The notes beneath the pieces were generated by a model, which ran no database searches, had not been told where the DNA came from, and was given only the letters and a program-made list of their open reading frames with translations. 48,004 nucleotides of DNA from an uncultured Bacteroidota bacterium (lineage in GTDB: Bacteria > Bacteroidota > Bacteroidia > Flavobacteriales > BACL11): the NCBI GenBank assembly GCA_902579065.1, contig CACHFI010000004.1, positions 1 to 48,004 of the forward strand. Reading direction: 5' to 3'. This document shows, piece by piece, positions 24,820 to 34,247 of this stretch; position 1 is the stretch's first letter, and each line of letters opens with the position of its first letter. Both the position numbers and the translations under genes were made by a program.

Positions 24820-26299
24820 ATTTAGTAAATCTTTTAATAATTTTTTTATTTCCAGTATATATATAAAAACTATAGGTTCCACTTTTTAATTCACTAATAA
24901 TGAGTTTATTACAACCTTCTTTTTCCATGATTAATCTCCCCATATTATCTACAATTTCAATAGAATTTATATTATAATTACTTTCAATATTTATAATATC
25001 AGTAGCAGGATTTGGGTATATTTTAATTTTATCACTAAAATAATTGGAAGAATTAGTAGAACTAGAGTTATTTTCAAAAAACAAGAAGTTATTTCCATAG
25101 AAACCAGATGTAATTATATCTAAATCTCCATCTCCATCTAGATCAGCTAATTCTGAATGAATAATAATTCCTGCATAGCTAGTATCTGGAGATAATCCAA
25201 ATGGATTTTGAGCCTGTAGAGACATAATTGCATTTGTTGAAGATCCTTTATTTTGCTGATAAAGAAATTTGTACTGTGAAATACCCATATCTTCATATGG
25301 TGTTGTAATAAGGTCATAATCACCATCATTATCAATATCTCCAAAAGAGGGCATAACAGGATAATATGATGTTGGGAAAGTAATACCAAACAAATTTACT
25401 TGAGAAGATGAAAATTGAGGATTAGAAGGACTACCTAAATTTTCTATAAATCCCATATCTTGATTTTGAATATACCCTTGATTTCCTATAGTTGCAATTG
25501 ATGGAATAATATCATAATCACCGTCACCATCTATATCCACAACTTCAGAAATTCCAATAACTGAGTCAAGTTCTAGACCAAATGGGTTTGATTGTTGTGC
25601 CGCAAATAGAGGAAAAGTAGGATTTCCTATATTTTCATAATACTTAAAAACTGTATGAGCACTTCTGTCATAACTATATGTACCATAACTGTATGTTTCA
25701 TATAGTCCCACATATGATGCTAATAAGTCAAGATCTCCATCATCATCCAAATCAATTAAATTATGAGATAGTAAAGATCCATACAAAGAAAAATTTTGAG
25801 GGGATGTTAGATTAAATGGATTTTTAACTCCAATTGAAAATTGAGGATTATTACTAGTTCCAATATTTTCATGATAAACAAAAACATTATTAGAATAATA
25901 AGAATAATAGCTAGTATCTATATCTAACGTTTCATATAATAAATCTAAATCTCCATCATCATCTAAATCAATAAATTGGGCTTTACCGGTATAATAATTA
26001 TACCCACTAATATTACTATTAAGAGTTAAACCAAATGGATTAATTACAGGAGATACAAATGATTGTGCCTTTACATTATTTGCGTTTATCCCAAATAAAA
26101 AAGCAAATGATCCTAGAATATATTTTAATTTTTTAAATGATAAAACTTCTTTTAAAATATTAACAAGCTCTTTAATTTTAAAAATTAAATTTTGAATTTT
26201 ACTATTACGGAAACCATTATTAATATTTAAAAGTTTCTCAAGTTTAAGAATATGATTCTTAAGTTGTCTTTCTTTTCTAGAAAAATTATTATTTGGCAT
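24812..26299 (-). CDS. FG-GAP/VCBS-repeat surface protein with T9SS type A signal and long N-terminal extension
   Basis: A 495-residue exported protein. Residues 1-55 form a basic, heptad-like stretch (RKERQLKNHILKLEKLL) before the hydrophobic segment YILGSFAFLFGINANNVKAQS (about 60-80). No in-frame Met precedes that segment, so the extension looks real. Five calcium-binding-type FG-GAP repeats follow (DLDDDGDLDLL twice, DIDGDGDYDII, DIDNDGDYDLI, DLDGDGDLDII). The T9SS type A domain opens KIYPNPATDIINIES (about 425-495). It is probably a secreted or surface-anchored adhesin-like protein. It lies 26 bp downstream of the TIGR03032 gene. Confidence 0.85.
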   Translation of the reverse strand: MPNNNFSRKERQLKNHILKLEKLLNINNGFRNSKIQNLIFKIKELVNILKEVLSFKKLKYILGSFAFLFGINANNVKAQSFVSPVINPFGLTLNSNISGYNYYTGKAQFIDLDDDGDLDLLYETLDIDTSYYSYYSNNVFVYHENIGTSNNPQFSIGVKNPFNLTSPQNFSLYGSLLSHNLIDLDDDGDLDLLASYVGLYETYSYGTYSYDRSAHTVFKYYENIGNPTFPLFAAQQSNPFGLELDSVIGISEVVDIDGDGDYDIIPSIATIGNQGYIQNQDMGFIENLGSPSNPQFSSSQVNLFGITFPTSYYPVMPSFGDIDNDGDYDLITTPYEDMGISQYKFLYQQNKGSSTNAIMSLQAQNPFGLSPDTSYAGIIIHSELADLDGDGDLDIITSGFYGNNFLFFENNSSSTNSSNYFSDKIKIYPNPATDIINIESNYNINSIEIVDNMGRLIMEKEGCNKLIISELKSGTYSFYIYTGNKKIIKRFTKSN

Positions 26300-26325
26300 A
26301 AATTAAAAGTATACTACAATATTAA

Positions 26326-27411
26326 TTATTCTTTTTTTCTTTTCCAAAATGTAGTTTGAGGTAACGTTAAACCATCTTTATAATCATCATTTAACGTATT
26401 TAAAATATTTGGTCTCTTTTTGTCTTTGAGAACATGAATATCATATATTTCATCCAATGAGTTGAGGTAATTGATTTTTCCTGCTATACTTTTAGTTGGA
26501 AGATGAACAATTACAATACCTGCTTGATTTGCATGTTTAGCAAAATCTAATTTTCCAAATGTAGATGAGTTTTTTCTGAGCTTTGAAAGGCCAATAAAGA
26601 GATAATCTTTATGAAGACTCATTCCTCTAACAAATCCACCAACTTTAACTATTACATCATATGTTCCCTTATCTGTGTCTATTTTAACTAGTTCACCTGT
26701 TGCTGACAATAAAACATATAATTCATCATTAAATATCCTTGGAGTATGTGGCATTGGTAATCCACTACAAATGATTTTATTCTTTTCAATATCGTAAATA
26801 ACTCCTGAACTAGTAATACTATCTCTCCAACTTTGAGGAGTATTTCCATTATTAAATGCAGTAGCATATTTAGGTTTTCCATTTAGCATTGCCATACCAT
26901 TTAAATGACATCTATCTTCAGAAGTAATCTTATCAATTTGTGGTGGTGTCCAAACAGGGGTAAAGCTATAATTTTCATCTAGTTTTATGATACTTGAAAA
27001 TAAGGTGTTAACGGCGTATATGTCACCATTAGAACCAAAGCTTAAATCATGAATATCTACTGCTCCAGTATGATATGTAATTCTTGGCATATAAAGAGCA
27101 TCATATTTATTTGGAGCTTTAGGATAGTAATTAGCAAGTTCTGAGGAATTTTTAAATAATATAACCTCATCTTTACAAGCAACTGCTAATTTTTGATTTT
27201 CAAAATCTTCAGCTATTCCCATTGCTTTATTAAAATTTCTAGGAAGTTGAATTAAAGAATCTTCATCTTTAGAGGAAATAAATACTAATTTTCCTGCTTG
27301 ATAGGTGGAAATGGCAATAGTACAATTAAGTTTTGAAAGTAATTCTGGTACTTGAGGACTAAATTGACAACTAAATGGCGCTAAGGCTTTATTTTCGTTG
27401 TTAACTTCCAT
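26326..27411 (-). CDS. TIGR03032 family protein
   Basis: A 361-residue soluble protein matching the TIGR03032 pattern: N-terminal FSPQVPELLSKLNCTIAISTYQAGKL, central DIHDLSFGSNGDIYAVNT, CHLNGMAMLNGKPKYATA, and SGLPMPHTPRIFNDELYVL. The repeated strands suggest a beta-propeller-like fold. No signal peptide is visible, so it is probably cytosolic. Its function is not established. It directly abuts the 3-hydroxybutyryl-CoA dehydrogenase gene (0-bp gap). Confidence 0.85.
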   Translation of the reverse strand: MEVNNENKALAPFSCQFSPQVPELLSKLNCTIAISTYQAGKLVFISSKDEDSLIQLPRNFNKAMGIAEDFENQKLAVACKDEVILFKNSSELANYYPKAPNKYDALYMPRITYHTGAVDIHDLSFGSNGDIYAVNTLFSSIIKLDENYSFTPVWTPPQIDKITSEDRCHLNGMAMLNGKPKYATAFNNGNTPQSWRDSITSSGVIYDIEKNKIICSGLPMPHTPRIFNDELYVLLSATGELVKIDTDKGTYDVIVKVGGFVRGMSLHKDYLFIGLSKLRKNSSTFGKLDFAKHANQAGIVIVHLPTKSIAGKINYLNSLDEIYDIHVLKDKKRPNILNTLNDDYKDGLTLPQTTFWKRKKE

Positions 27412-28302
27412 TTATTTTTGAAACTGTGAAGCAACTTTTTTATTTCTTGGTCCTTCTGAGTAATCATAGAACCCTTGACCAGTTTTAATACCAAGATTAT
27501 TATTTTTTACCATTTCAGTTAGTAGGGGGCAAGGTTTATATTTTTCGTCATTAAATCCTTCATACATAACTTCTAATATTGATAAACAAACATCTAATCC
27601 TATAAAATCAGCTAAATGTAGTGGTCCCATAGGGTGAGACATACCTAAAATCATAACAGTATCAATTCCTTCAACATCACTTACATTTTCATGTAATGTA
27701 TAAATAGCTTCATTAATCATTGGCATAAGTATTCTATTAGCAACAAATCCAGGAGCATCATTTACTTCAACGGGAATTTTATCTAATTTTTTACTTAAAT
27801 CCATAATAAGATTTGTTACTTCATTTGAAGTTTCTTTTCCCCTTATTACTTCAACAAGTTTCATTATAGGAACAGGGTTCATAAAATGCATTCCAATTAC
27901 TTTATCTTTCCTATTTGTAACATTTGCAATTTGAGTTATTGAAATAGATGATGTATTTGTAGCTAAGATTGTATCTGACTTACATAGATTATCAAGATCT
28001 TTAAATATTTTTAACTTTAAGTCAACATTTTCTGTTGCAGCCTCTACTACTAAATCACTATCTTTTACACCAGAACTAAATTCAGTTGTTGTTGTAATAT
28101 TTTCAAGAGTTTTAAGCTTATCATCGTTAGATATTTTTTCTTTAGCAACCATTCTATCTAAATTTTTAGATATTGTAGATATCGCTCTTTCTAAATTTTC
28201 CTCAGAAATATCTACTATTGTTACATTAAAATTTTTTTGAGCAAAGGCATGAGCAATTCCATTTCCCATTGTGCCTGCTCCAATAATTGTTATGTTTTTC
28301 AT
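27412..28302 (-). CDS. hbd: 3-hydroxybutyryl-CoA dehydrogenase
   Basis: A 296-residue NAD(P)-dependent dehydrogenase that interconverts 3-hydroxybutyryl-CoA and acetoacetyl-CoA in short-chain fatty acid metabolism. The N-terminal Rossmann motif is ITIIGAGTMGNGIAHAFA. LATNTSSISIT and IGMHFMNPVPIMKLVEVI contain the catalytic His-containing motif. VNDAPGFVANRILMPMINEA and MSHPMGPLHLADFIGLD belong to the C-terminal dimerisation domain. Length is normal. It lies between a lipoprotein gene (10 bp upstream) and the TIGR03032 gene (0 bp downstream). Confidence 0.95.
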   Translation of the reverse strand: MKNITIIGAGTMGNGIAHAFAQKNFNVTIVDISEENLERAISTISKNLDRMVAKEKISNDDKLKTLENITTTTEFSSGVKDSDLVVEAATENVDLKLKIFKDLDNLCKSDTILATNTSSISITQIANVTNRKDKVIGMHFMNPVPIMKLVEVIRGKETSNEVTNLIMDLSKKLDKIPVEVNDAPGFVANRILMPMINEAIYTLHENVSDVEGIDTVMILGMSHPMGPLHLADFIGLDVCLSILEVMYEGFNDEKYKPCPLLTEMVKNNNLGIKTGQGFYDYSEGPRNKKVASQFQK

Positions 28303-28312
28303 AATTTAATTT

Positions 28313-29140
28313 TTAATAAAGTACTTTAATATTATCTAAACTTATTTCTTCATTTGAGCTCGGATCATTTCTTCGCATATTAATAAATACTTTAAATGAT
28401 TGTGCTCCAATACTTTCACTAACAGTTTGAGTTAAATTTATATAAATTTTATTCCAATCTTGTTTTGAAGTAACCCAAACTAATTCACTTTTAACTACAT
28501 CCTGAGGGTAATTTATATACATACCAACCAAAAATTCTGTGCTTGATTTGTAATCTAATTCTAGATATACTGGAGAACCTTGTTGTGGTAATGTTAAATC
28601 TTGAGTAGCTATTTCAAAGTTTATAAGTGGAGAAATGATCTCAGCAAAAGCATATTTGTTTTCATCTTCATTAACTATTGTAAAATCTATTTCACTTGAA
28701 ATAGTTGAATCAACAGTTGTACCTGAATTTTCAAAATCTTCTATTATTGCATTAAATGCATCATTATATGAAAAAGTTGGAAATATTTCAATTGTTTCGT
28801 CTTTTACAAGATTAATTGTATCAAGAAAGCTAGAATAAAACGGATATTGAATTCTTGTTGATGCTATTCCATTTGCTTTTATTCCTGCCTTTACTCTAAT
28901 ATTTTTAATTCCTTCTTCAAGTACAGGAAATTCTACTGGTATTTCATAAACTCCTTGTAAATTATCTTCAATATATACCCATACATCTGTTATGTTTTCA
29001 GTAATTGATCCAAAATTTTGATTGTAATTTAGATTAACATTATTTACTTTTAAATAAGAAGGAATCTTATCGTCTTTTTCACAGGAAATAAAAATGAAAA
29101 GAAATACAAATATTTTATATATTATTCTTGAATTTAACAA
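28313..29140 (-). CDS. Lipoprotein of unknown function
   Basis: A 275-residue protein with a lipoprotein signal peptide: hydrophobic IFVFLFIFIS followed by Cys20 and the acidic EKDDK, which in Bacteroidota favours surface or outer-membrane sorting. The start is TTG at 29140; no ATG gives a proper signal peptide. The mature part is beta-rich, with a possible Ig-like region (about 40-110) and a jelly-roll-like C-terminal half (about 140-275). I recognise no named domain. It is the first gene of a likely operon with hbd, driven from a TATTTTTG box 74 nt upstream. Confidence 0.7.
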   Translation of the reverse strand: MLNSRIIYKIFVFLFIFISCEKDDKIPSYLKVNNVNLNYNQNFGSITENITDVWVYIEDNLQGVYEIPVEFPVLEEGIKNIRVKAGIKANGIASTRIQYPFYSSFLDTINLVKDETIEIFPTFSYNDAFNAIIEDFENSGTTVDSTISSEIDFTIVNEDENKYAFAEIISPLINFEIATQDLTLPQQGSPVYLELDYKSSTEFLVGMYINYPQDVVKSELVWVTSKQDWNKIYINLTQTVSESIGAQSFKVFINMRRNDPSSNEEISLDNIKVLY

Positions 29141-29172
29141 AACTGTGTGTATTATATTTTAAAAAAATTAAA

Positions 29173-29186
29173 AATTACTAGTAATT
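29173..29186. repeat. 14-bp perfect palindrome in a divergent spacer
   Basis: AATTACTAGTAATT lies between the lipoprotein gene and pcm, downstream of the leftward promoter box and upstream of the lipoprotein start. It could be an operator; in AT-rich DNA a chance origin is also plausible. Confidence 0.35.
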
Positions 29187-29214
29187 ATATATTTCTTTTG
29201 TAAATAATGTTTTT

Positions 29215-29222
29215 CAAAAATA
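29215..29222 (-). promoter_or_regulatory. TAnnTTTG (-7) box for the lipoprotein-hbd operon
   Basis: The minus strand reads TATTTTTG, 74 nt before the TTG start at 29140. It would give the longest leader of the boxes found here, with the 14-bp palindrome inside it. Confidence 0.4.
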
Positions 29223-29250
29223 CACTTTAAACATATATTATTATAATTCT

Positions 29251-29895
29251 ATGAAAGATAGTTTTTTACATAAAGGACTAAGGAAAAAATTAGTTGATGA
29301 TTTAGTAAAAAAAGAAATTAAAAATGATAAGGTTCTTAATGCTATAATGCAAATTCCAAGACATCTTTTTTTAGATAATGCATTTGTAAATTTTGCTTAT
29401 CAAGATAAAGCATTTCCAATAGGATCTGGACAAACAATTTCTCAGCCCTACACAGTTGCTTTTCAAACGGAATTACTAGATGTTAAGCCTTTTCATAAAG
29501 TATTAGAAATTGGAACAGGTTCTGGGTATCAAGCTGCAGTCTTAGATATTTTAGAAGCACAAGTATTTACAATTGAAAGACAAAGAGATTTGTTTAAAAA
29601 AACTAAAGAATTTTTGCCTTCAATTGGATATCACTGCATGTTTATTTACGGTGATGGATATAAAGGATTGCCAAAATTTGCACCATTTGATCGAGTTATT
29701 ATTACATGTGGTGCCCCATTTATACCAGATGAATTGATAAATCAATTAAAAATTGGAGGTAAAATGGTTGTTCCAGTTGGTGATGGAGATAATCAAATTA
29801 TGCATTTAGTTGAAAAAATTTCAGAAACAGAAACATCAATAACTACTCATGGTAATTTTTCTTTTGTTCCAATGTTAGATAACAAAGAAAACTAA
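29251..29895 (+). CDS. pcm: Protein-L-isoaspartate O-methyltransferase
   Basis: A 214-residue SAM-dependent enzyme that methylates isoaspartyl residues for repair of aged proteins. Family motifs are IGSGQTISQPYTVAFQTELL (about 56-75), SAM-binding VLEIGTGSGYQAAVL (about 82-96), ERQRDLF, GDGYKGLPKFAPFDRVIITCGA and GGKMVVPVGDG. Length is typical. It is monocistronic, divergent from the lipoprotein operon, and ends 4 bp from the convergent aminotransferase gene. Confidence 0.95.
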   Translation: MKDSFLHKGLRKKLVDDLVKKEIKNDKVLNAIMQIPRHLFLDNAFVNFAYQDKAFPIGSGQTISQPYTVAFQTELLDVKPFHKVLEIGTGSGYQAAVLDILEAQVFTIERQRDLFKKTKEFLPSIGYHCMFIYGDGYKGLPKFAPFDRVIITCGAPFIPDELINQLKIGGKMVVPVGDGDNQIMHLVEKISETETSITTHGNFSFVPMLDNKEN

Positions 29896-29899
29896 TTTT

Positions 29900-31078
29900 T
29901 TAATTGAGATTTTTTAAAATTATATTACAGCCTTTTTCAATTTCATCAAAACTGATTGTAAGTGGAGGAGATATTCTAACTGAAGAATTATTAAACAGAA
30001 AAAAGAAAAGCAATAATCCATCTTGCATGCATTTTTCAACTAATTTATTAGCCTCTTCTTCATCATTTAAATCTATTGAAAGCATTAATCCTTTTCCAGT
30101 AATACTTTTAATTTTATGATGTACAAGAAGTTTTCTAAATAAATTTTCTTTTTTGTTTATTACTTCAATAATTTCATTTTTAAGAATATATTTTAGAGTA
30201 GCGTAACTAGCTGCACAATTTACAGGGTGACCTCCAAATGTTGTTATATGGCCAAGTTTTGGATTAAATGTTAATTTATTCATATTATCCCAAGATGAAA
30301 TAAAAGCTCCAATAGGAAATCCACCACCCATTCCTTTAGCAATGCAAAGAATGTCAGGAATAATAGAAGTGTTTTCAAATCCAAAAAGTTTACCTGTTCT
30401 TCCAAAACAAGTTTGAATTTCATCCATTATAATAAGCACATCAAATTCTTTACATTTTTTTTCTAGTTCAATTAAAAAATTATCGTTAGCAACTTTAAAT
30501 CCACTTGCCCCCTGAATTGTTTCAACTATAACTGCAGATGTTTTTTTTGAAATATTATTTATTGAACTGGTGTTATTAAACTCAATTTGTTTACAGTTTG
30601 GAAGTAATGGTCTGTATTTAGCTTTATAAAACTCATTTCCCATAACGCTAAGAGAACCTTGAGTAGAGCCATGATAAGAATCCTTAAAATAAATAATTTC
30701 AGACCTTCCATTAATTCTTTTGGCTAATTTCATAGCTCCTTCTATTGCTTCAGTTCCTGAGTTTGTAAAATATGTTGTTGATAGTGAATTTGGTAAATTG
30801 TCTGATAATAATTTTGCAAGTTTATATTGTGGTTTTTGCACATATTCCCCATATACCATAACATGTGTGTATTTGTCTATTTGTGATTTTACAGCTTCAA
30901 TTACTTCTTGATTTGAGTGACCAATTGATGTAGCTGATACTCCAGCTATAAAATCTAAATATCTTTTGTTGTTAGTATCAAAAATATATGATCCTTCTGC
31001 TTTTTCTACTTCAAGAAGAGATGGGTAAGGAAATGTTTGCGCTTGATATTTTTTATAAATATCTACTGCTGATATCAT
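29900..31078 (-). CDS. Class III PLP-dependent aminotransferase (acetylornithine/ornithine aminotransferase-like)
   Basis: A 392-residue fold-type I aminotransferase. It shows FIAGVSATSIGHSN, TYFTNSGTEAIEGAMKLAK, the PLP-ring region VIMDEIQTCFGRTGKLF, the Schiff-base lysine in ILCIAKGMGGGFPIGAF, and THFGG-like ITTFGGHPVNCAAS. The group covers acetylornithine, ornithine and related aminotransferases. The exact substrate is not evident because no arginine-pathway genes are nearby. It is the last gene of the transketolase operon, 4 bp after the transketolase C half. Confidence 0.88.
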   Translation of the reverse strand: MISAVDIYKKYQAQTFPYPSLLEVEKAEGSYIFDTNNKRYLDFIAGVSATSIGHSNQEVIEAVKSQIDKYTHVMVYGEYVQKPQYKLAKLLSDNLPNSLSTTYFTNSGTEAIEGAMKLAKRINGRSEIIYFKDSYHGSTQGSLSVMGNEFYKAKYRPLLPNCKQIEFNNTSSINNISKKTSAVIVETIQGASGFKVANDNFLIELEKKCKEFDVLIIMDEIQTCFGRTGKLFGFENTSIIPDILCIAKGMGGGFPIGAFISSWDNMNKLTFNPKLGHITTFGGHPVNCAASYATLKYILKNEIIEVINKKENLFRKLLVHHKIKSITGKGLMLSIDLNDEEEANKLVEKCMQDGLLLFFFLFNNSSVRISPPLTISFDEIEKGCNIILKNLN

Positions 31079-31082
31079 ATAT

Positions 31083-32018
31083 TTATTTTCTTAGAATTAC
31101 TTTTTTGACAGCATTTACAATATCATTTGATGTTAATCCATATTTTTCCATTAACTGTCTTGGAGTACCGCTTTCACCAAAAGTATCATTAACACCTACC
31201 ATTTCTAATGGTAATGGCATCTCTCTTGAAAGTAATTGCGCAATACTATCACCTAAACCACCATTAAGCATATGTTCTTCAGCTGTAACAACACATCTAG
31301 TTTTTGATACTGATTTAATAACAGCATCTTTATCAAGGGGTTTAATTGTATGAATATTAATAATTTCAGCATTTATATTTAATTCATTAAGAATTTTTGC
31401 TGCTTCTAAGGCTTCCCAAACTAAATGTCCAGTAGCTAAGATTGAAACATCATTTCCATCTTTTAAATTTATAGCTTTACCTATTTCAAATATTTGATTT
31501 GCATCCGTAAAATTTGGAACCTTCGGTCTACCAAACCTTAGATATACGGGACCCATATGTTCAGCTATTGCAAGTGTTGCAGCTTTGGTCTGATTAAAAT
31601 CACATGGGTTAATAACTGTCATATGTGGAAGCATCTTCATCATTCCAATATCCTCCAAAACCTGATGTGTTGCACCATCTTCACCTAAAGTAACACCAGC
31701 ATGCGAAGCACAAATCTTAACATTCTTATTTGAATAAGCAATAGATTGTCTAATTTGATCATAAACTCTTGAAGTTGAAAAATTAGCAAAAGTTCCTGTA
31801 AAAGGAATTTTTCCACCAATTGTCATTCCAGCTGCAATTCCCATCATATTAGCCTCTGCTATACCTACTTGAAAAAATCTTTCTGGATGATTGTTTTGAA
31901 ATTCATTCATTTTTAATGAACCTGTTAAATCGGCACATAAGGCTACAACTTTTGAATTAGTTTTTCCTAACTCTGTTAAACCTGCACCAAAACCAGATCT
32001 TGTATCTTTCATTTCCAT
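31083..32018 (-). CDS. Transketolase C-terminal half (Pyr and C-terminal domains)
   Basis: A 311-residue protein corresponding to the pyrimidine-binding and C-terminal domains of transketolase. The TPP-activating Glu is in FQVGIAEANMMGIAAGM. VTLGEDGATHQVLEDIGMM and GPVYLRFGRPK are the usual signatures, and the C-terminal domain begins around residue 185. It should pair with the N half encoded upstream to move two-carbon units in the pentose phosphate pathway. Split transketolases are common in Bacteroidota, but here the two halves are separated by a vWA gene. The upstream stop is 2 bp away. Confidence 0.93.
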   Translation of the reverse strand: MEMKDTRSGFGAGLTELGKTNSKVVALCADLTGSLKMNEFQNNHPERFFQVGIAEANMMGIAAGMTIGGKIPFTGTFANFSTSRVYDQIRQSIAYSNKNVKICASHAGVTLGEDGATHQVLEDIGMMKMLPHMTVINPCDFNQTKAATLAIAEHMGPVYLRFGRPKVPNFTDANQIFEIGKAINLKDGNDVSILATGHLVWEALEAAKILNELNINAEIINIHTIKPLDKDAVIKSVSKTRCVVTAEEHMLNGGLGDSIAQLLSREMPLPLEMVGVNDTFGESGTPRQLMEKYGLTSNDIVNAVKKVILRK

Positions 32019-32020
32019 GA

Positions 32021-33394
32021 TTAGTAAATTTTAATTAATTGTGATTTTCCAGATTTTATAACAAATGTTTTTTCGTCAGTATAAATATATTTTTTTGAGG
32101 ATTTGGCCCTATACACTACAGTATATTTTCCTGGTAATAAAGTTAATTTGTACTGATTAGATTCTCCATTAAATTTATATATTTCAACAAGTTCATCTCC
32201 ATCATTTAAAAAAACACCTCCATATCCATTAGCAGGAAGTAAAATGTTTGCCAAACCAGTGCTAGGAAGTTGTAATTTAGTCAGTTGATTTTGATTAATT
32301 CTAATATTATTAAAATATTGTCTTGGAAGAGTTAAAAGTTCAATGTCATAATTTCCTGTTATATATTTTTGAGTGGAATTAATTGTCTGAACATTTATTG
32401 TTTCTTTTTGGTTTGTTTTTCTAATAATGAATTGATAGTTTTCCTTAGTATTTATCATAATTTTTAATTTTCCCTGAGGAGTTTTTAAAGGGATGATAGT
32501 GTGTTTTCCAGGGCTAATAGTAATAATTTCAGACTCTACTGGTGGTATTGTATGAGCAATAACCTTATATTTTAATACTGGATCAATTATCATAGTATCG
32601 GGGTTACCCATGCTATTCATTGTATGTATGTAGTTATATTTAACAATATCAGTGAAATTATCATAGAAAGTTAATGGAATATCTGTTTCTGTTGGATTTC
32701 CAAGAGAATCAAGTAAATTTACTTGAGTAGTAGTATTGTCTACAACATGAGATATAACAACATTTAAAATATTTGAAAAATCTCTTTCATTAGCTGCATC
32801 AAAAAAAGTACCTACACAATCTAAGTTATCTTGCCAAGATTTATCTAAACCAATTCCTATTACAAATGGTTTTAGTATTATTCCTTTCTTAGCAAAAAGC
32901 CTTGATACAGCACACGGATCCATTCCACATTCTTCTTTACCATCAGTTATGAGAATTACAATATTTCTAGAATTATCAACAGGGAAGTCAGCAGCAGCTT
33001 CTTCAAGTGATTTAGCAATAGGGGTTGTTCCTTTTGCTTTAATCATACTTAGTTTTCCTCGAATTCTTTCAGAAAAAATATTAGAGGAAATAAAATTTAT
33101 TTCAAGCTTGGTGTCATCACAATCTTGAGGTGGAAAACTTCTTTGATGTCCATAAACTCTTAAACCTAGTTCTAAATTTTTTACATCTTTAAGCGAATCA
33201 GTTATATTAGTAAGTAATTGTTTTGCAATATCAATTTTTCTACCGCTTTGCCATCTTCCTAACATGGATTGAGAAGCGTCAAAAACAAATAAAATCCTAT
33301 TTACTGGTTCTTCTTTTTTTTGTGGATATAAATCTATACTGAGTAAGAGACTCAATAAAATATAAATTATTATAGAACTTTTTTTAGTAATCAC
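32021..33394 (-). CDS. Exported von Willebrand factor A domain protein
   Basis: A 457-residue protein with an N-terminal signal peptide (IIIYILLSLLLSIDLYPQ). The vWA domain (about 32-225) has a complete MIDAS site: FDASQSM (DxSxS), Thr in GTTPIAKSLEEA, and Asp in VILITDGKEECG. The C-terminal half (about 230-457) is beta-rich with PEGA-like repeats (PGKHTIIPLKTPQGKLKI, PGKYTVVYRAKS). It starts with GTG, and its first 11 bases overlap the end of the transketolase N-half gene, so it is translationally coupled. The role is unknown; it is probably periplasmic or surface protein binding. Its place between transketolase halves is unusual. Confidence 0.85.
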   Translation of the reverse strand: MITKKSSIIIYILLSLLLSIDLYPQKKEEPVNRILFVFDASQSMLGRWQSGRKIDIAKQLLTNITDSLKDVKNLELGLRVYGHQRSFPPQDCDDTKLEINFISSNIFSERIRGKLSMIKAKGTTPIAKSLEEAAADFPVDNSRNIVILITDGKEECGMDPCAVSRLFAKKGIILKPFVIGIGLDKSWQDNLDCVGTFFDAANERDFSNILNVVISHVVDNTTTQVNLLDSLGNPTETDIPLTFYDNFTDIVKYNYIHTMNSMGNPDTMIIDPVLKYKVIAHTIPPVESEIITISPGKHTIIPLKTPQGKLKIMINTKENYQFIIRKTNQKETINVQTINSTQKYITGNYDIELLTLPRQYFNNIRINQNQLTKLQLPSTGLANILLPANGYGGVFLNDGDELVEIYKFNGESNQYKLTLLPGKYTVVYRAKSSKKYIYTDEKTFVIKSGKSQLIKIY

Positions 33395-34229
33395 CTAATG
33401 TTTCAGTATTTTGGGATAAAGCTATTTCTAGTTGCTCATCATTTGGAGCATTTCCATGCCATTTATGAGTTCCCATCATAAAGTCAACACCATTACCCAT
33501 CTCAGTGTGCAAAAGAATAACAATCGGTTTATTATTTCTGGATTGTTTTTTTGCTTCGGATAAAATATTAGAAACAGATTCTAAATCATTACCATTTTTT
33601 TCTTCTAAAACTAACCAATCAAATGCTTCAAACTTTGCTCTTAGATTACCCATTGGAAGTACATCATCAATTTCTCCATCTATCTGTTTTTTATTATAGT
33701 CAACTGTGGCTATTAAATTATCTACCTTATTTGCAGATGCATACATAACTGCTTCCCAAATTTGGCCTTCTTGTAATTCGCCATCACCATGTAATGAATA
33801 TATTAATTGTTTATCATTATTTAGTTTCTTTGTTAATGCTGCTCCAATAGCAACAGATAACCCTTGTCCAAGTGAACCTGTTGCAACTCTAATTCCCTCT
33901 AATTTTTCGTGTGTAGTTGGGTGTCCCTGTAATCTGCTATCAATTTTCCTAAATGTTGCTAATTCTTTAATATCAAAATAGCCTGATCTTGCCAGAACAG
34001 AATATAAGACAGGTGAAATATGTCCGTTAGATAAAAAAAATAAATCTTCATTAATACCATCCATATCAAATTTTGTATTATGATTAAGGTGGTTGAAATA
34101 TAATGTAGTAAGAAATTCAGTACAACCTAGTGATCCGCCTGGATGACCAGAATTATTGGTATGTACCATTCTTAAAATATCTCTTCTTATTTGAGTACAC
34201 AAACTTTCTAACTCTTGAATTGTTTTCAT
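33384..34229 (-). CDS. Transketolase N-terminal half (TPP-binding domain)
   Basis: A 281-residue protein equal to the thiamine-diphosphate-binding domain of transketolase. It contains SGHPGGSLGCTEFL (His for substrate phosphate), FFLSNGHISPVLYS, ATGSLGQGLSVAIGAAL, the TPP/Mg motif HGDGELQEGQIWEA continuing to DYNKKQIDG, and GTHKWHGNAP near the end. It is the first gene of the leftward operon, with a TAAATTTG box 18 nt upstream. Together with the C half it should form one functional enzyme. Confidence 0.94.
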   Translation of the reverse strand: MKTIQELESLCTQIRRDILRMVHTNNSGHPGGSLGCTEFLTTLYFNHLNHNTKFDMDGINEDLFFLSNGHISPVLYSVLARSGYFDIKELATFRKIDSRLQGHPTTHEKLEGIRVATGSLGQGLSVAIGAALTKKLNNDKQLIYSLHGDGELQEGQIWEAVMYASANKVDNLIATVDYNKKQIDGEIDDVLPMGNLRAKFEAFDWLVLEEKNGNDLESVSNILSEAKKQSRNNKPIVILLHTEMGNGVDFMMGTHKWHGNAPNDEQLEIALSQNTETLGDY

Positions 34230-34247
34230 TTAGTATTTTAATTTTTT

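Noticed and set aside
30988-31353. 121-residue plus-strand ORF spanning the aminotransferase/transketolase junction
   Set aside because: It overlaps two well-supported minus-strand genes and its hydrophobic start is simply the complement of their coding sequence.
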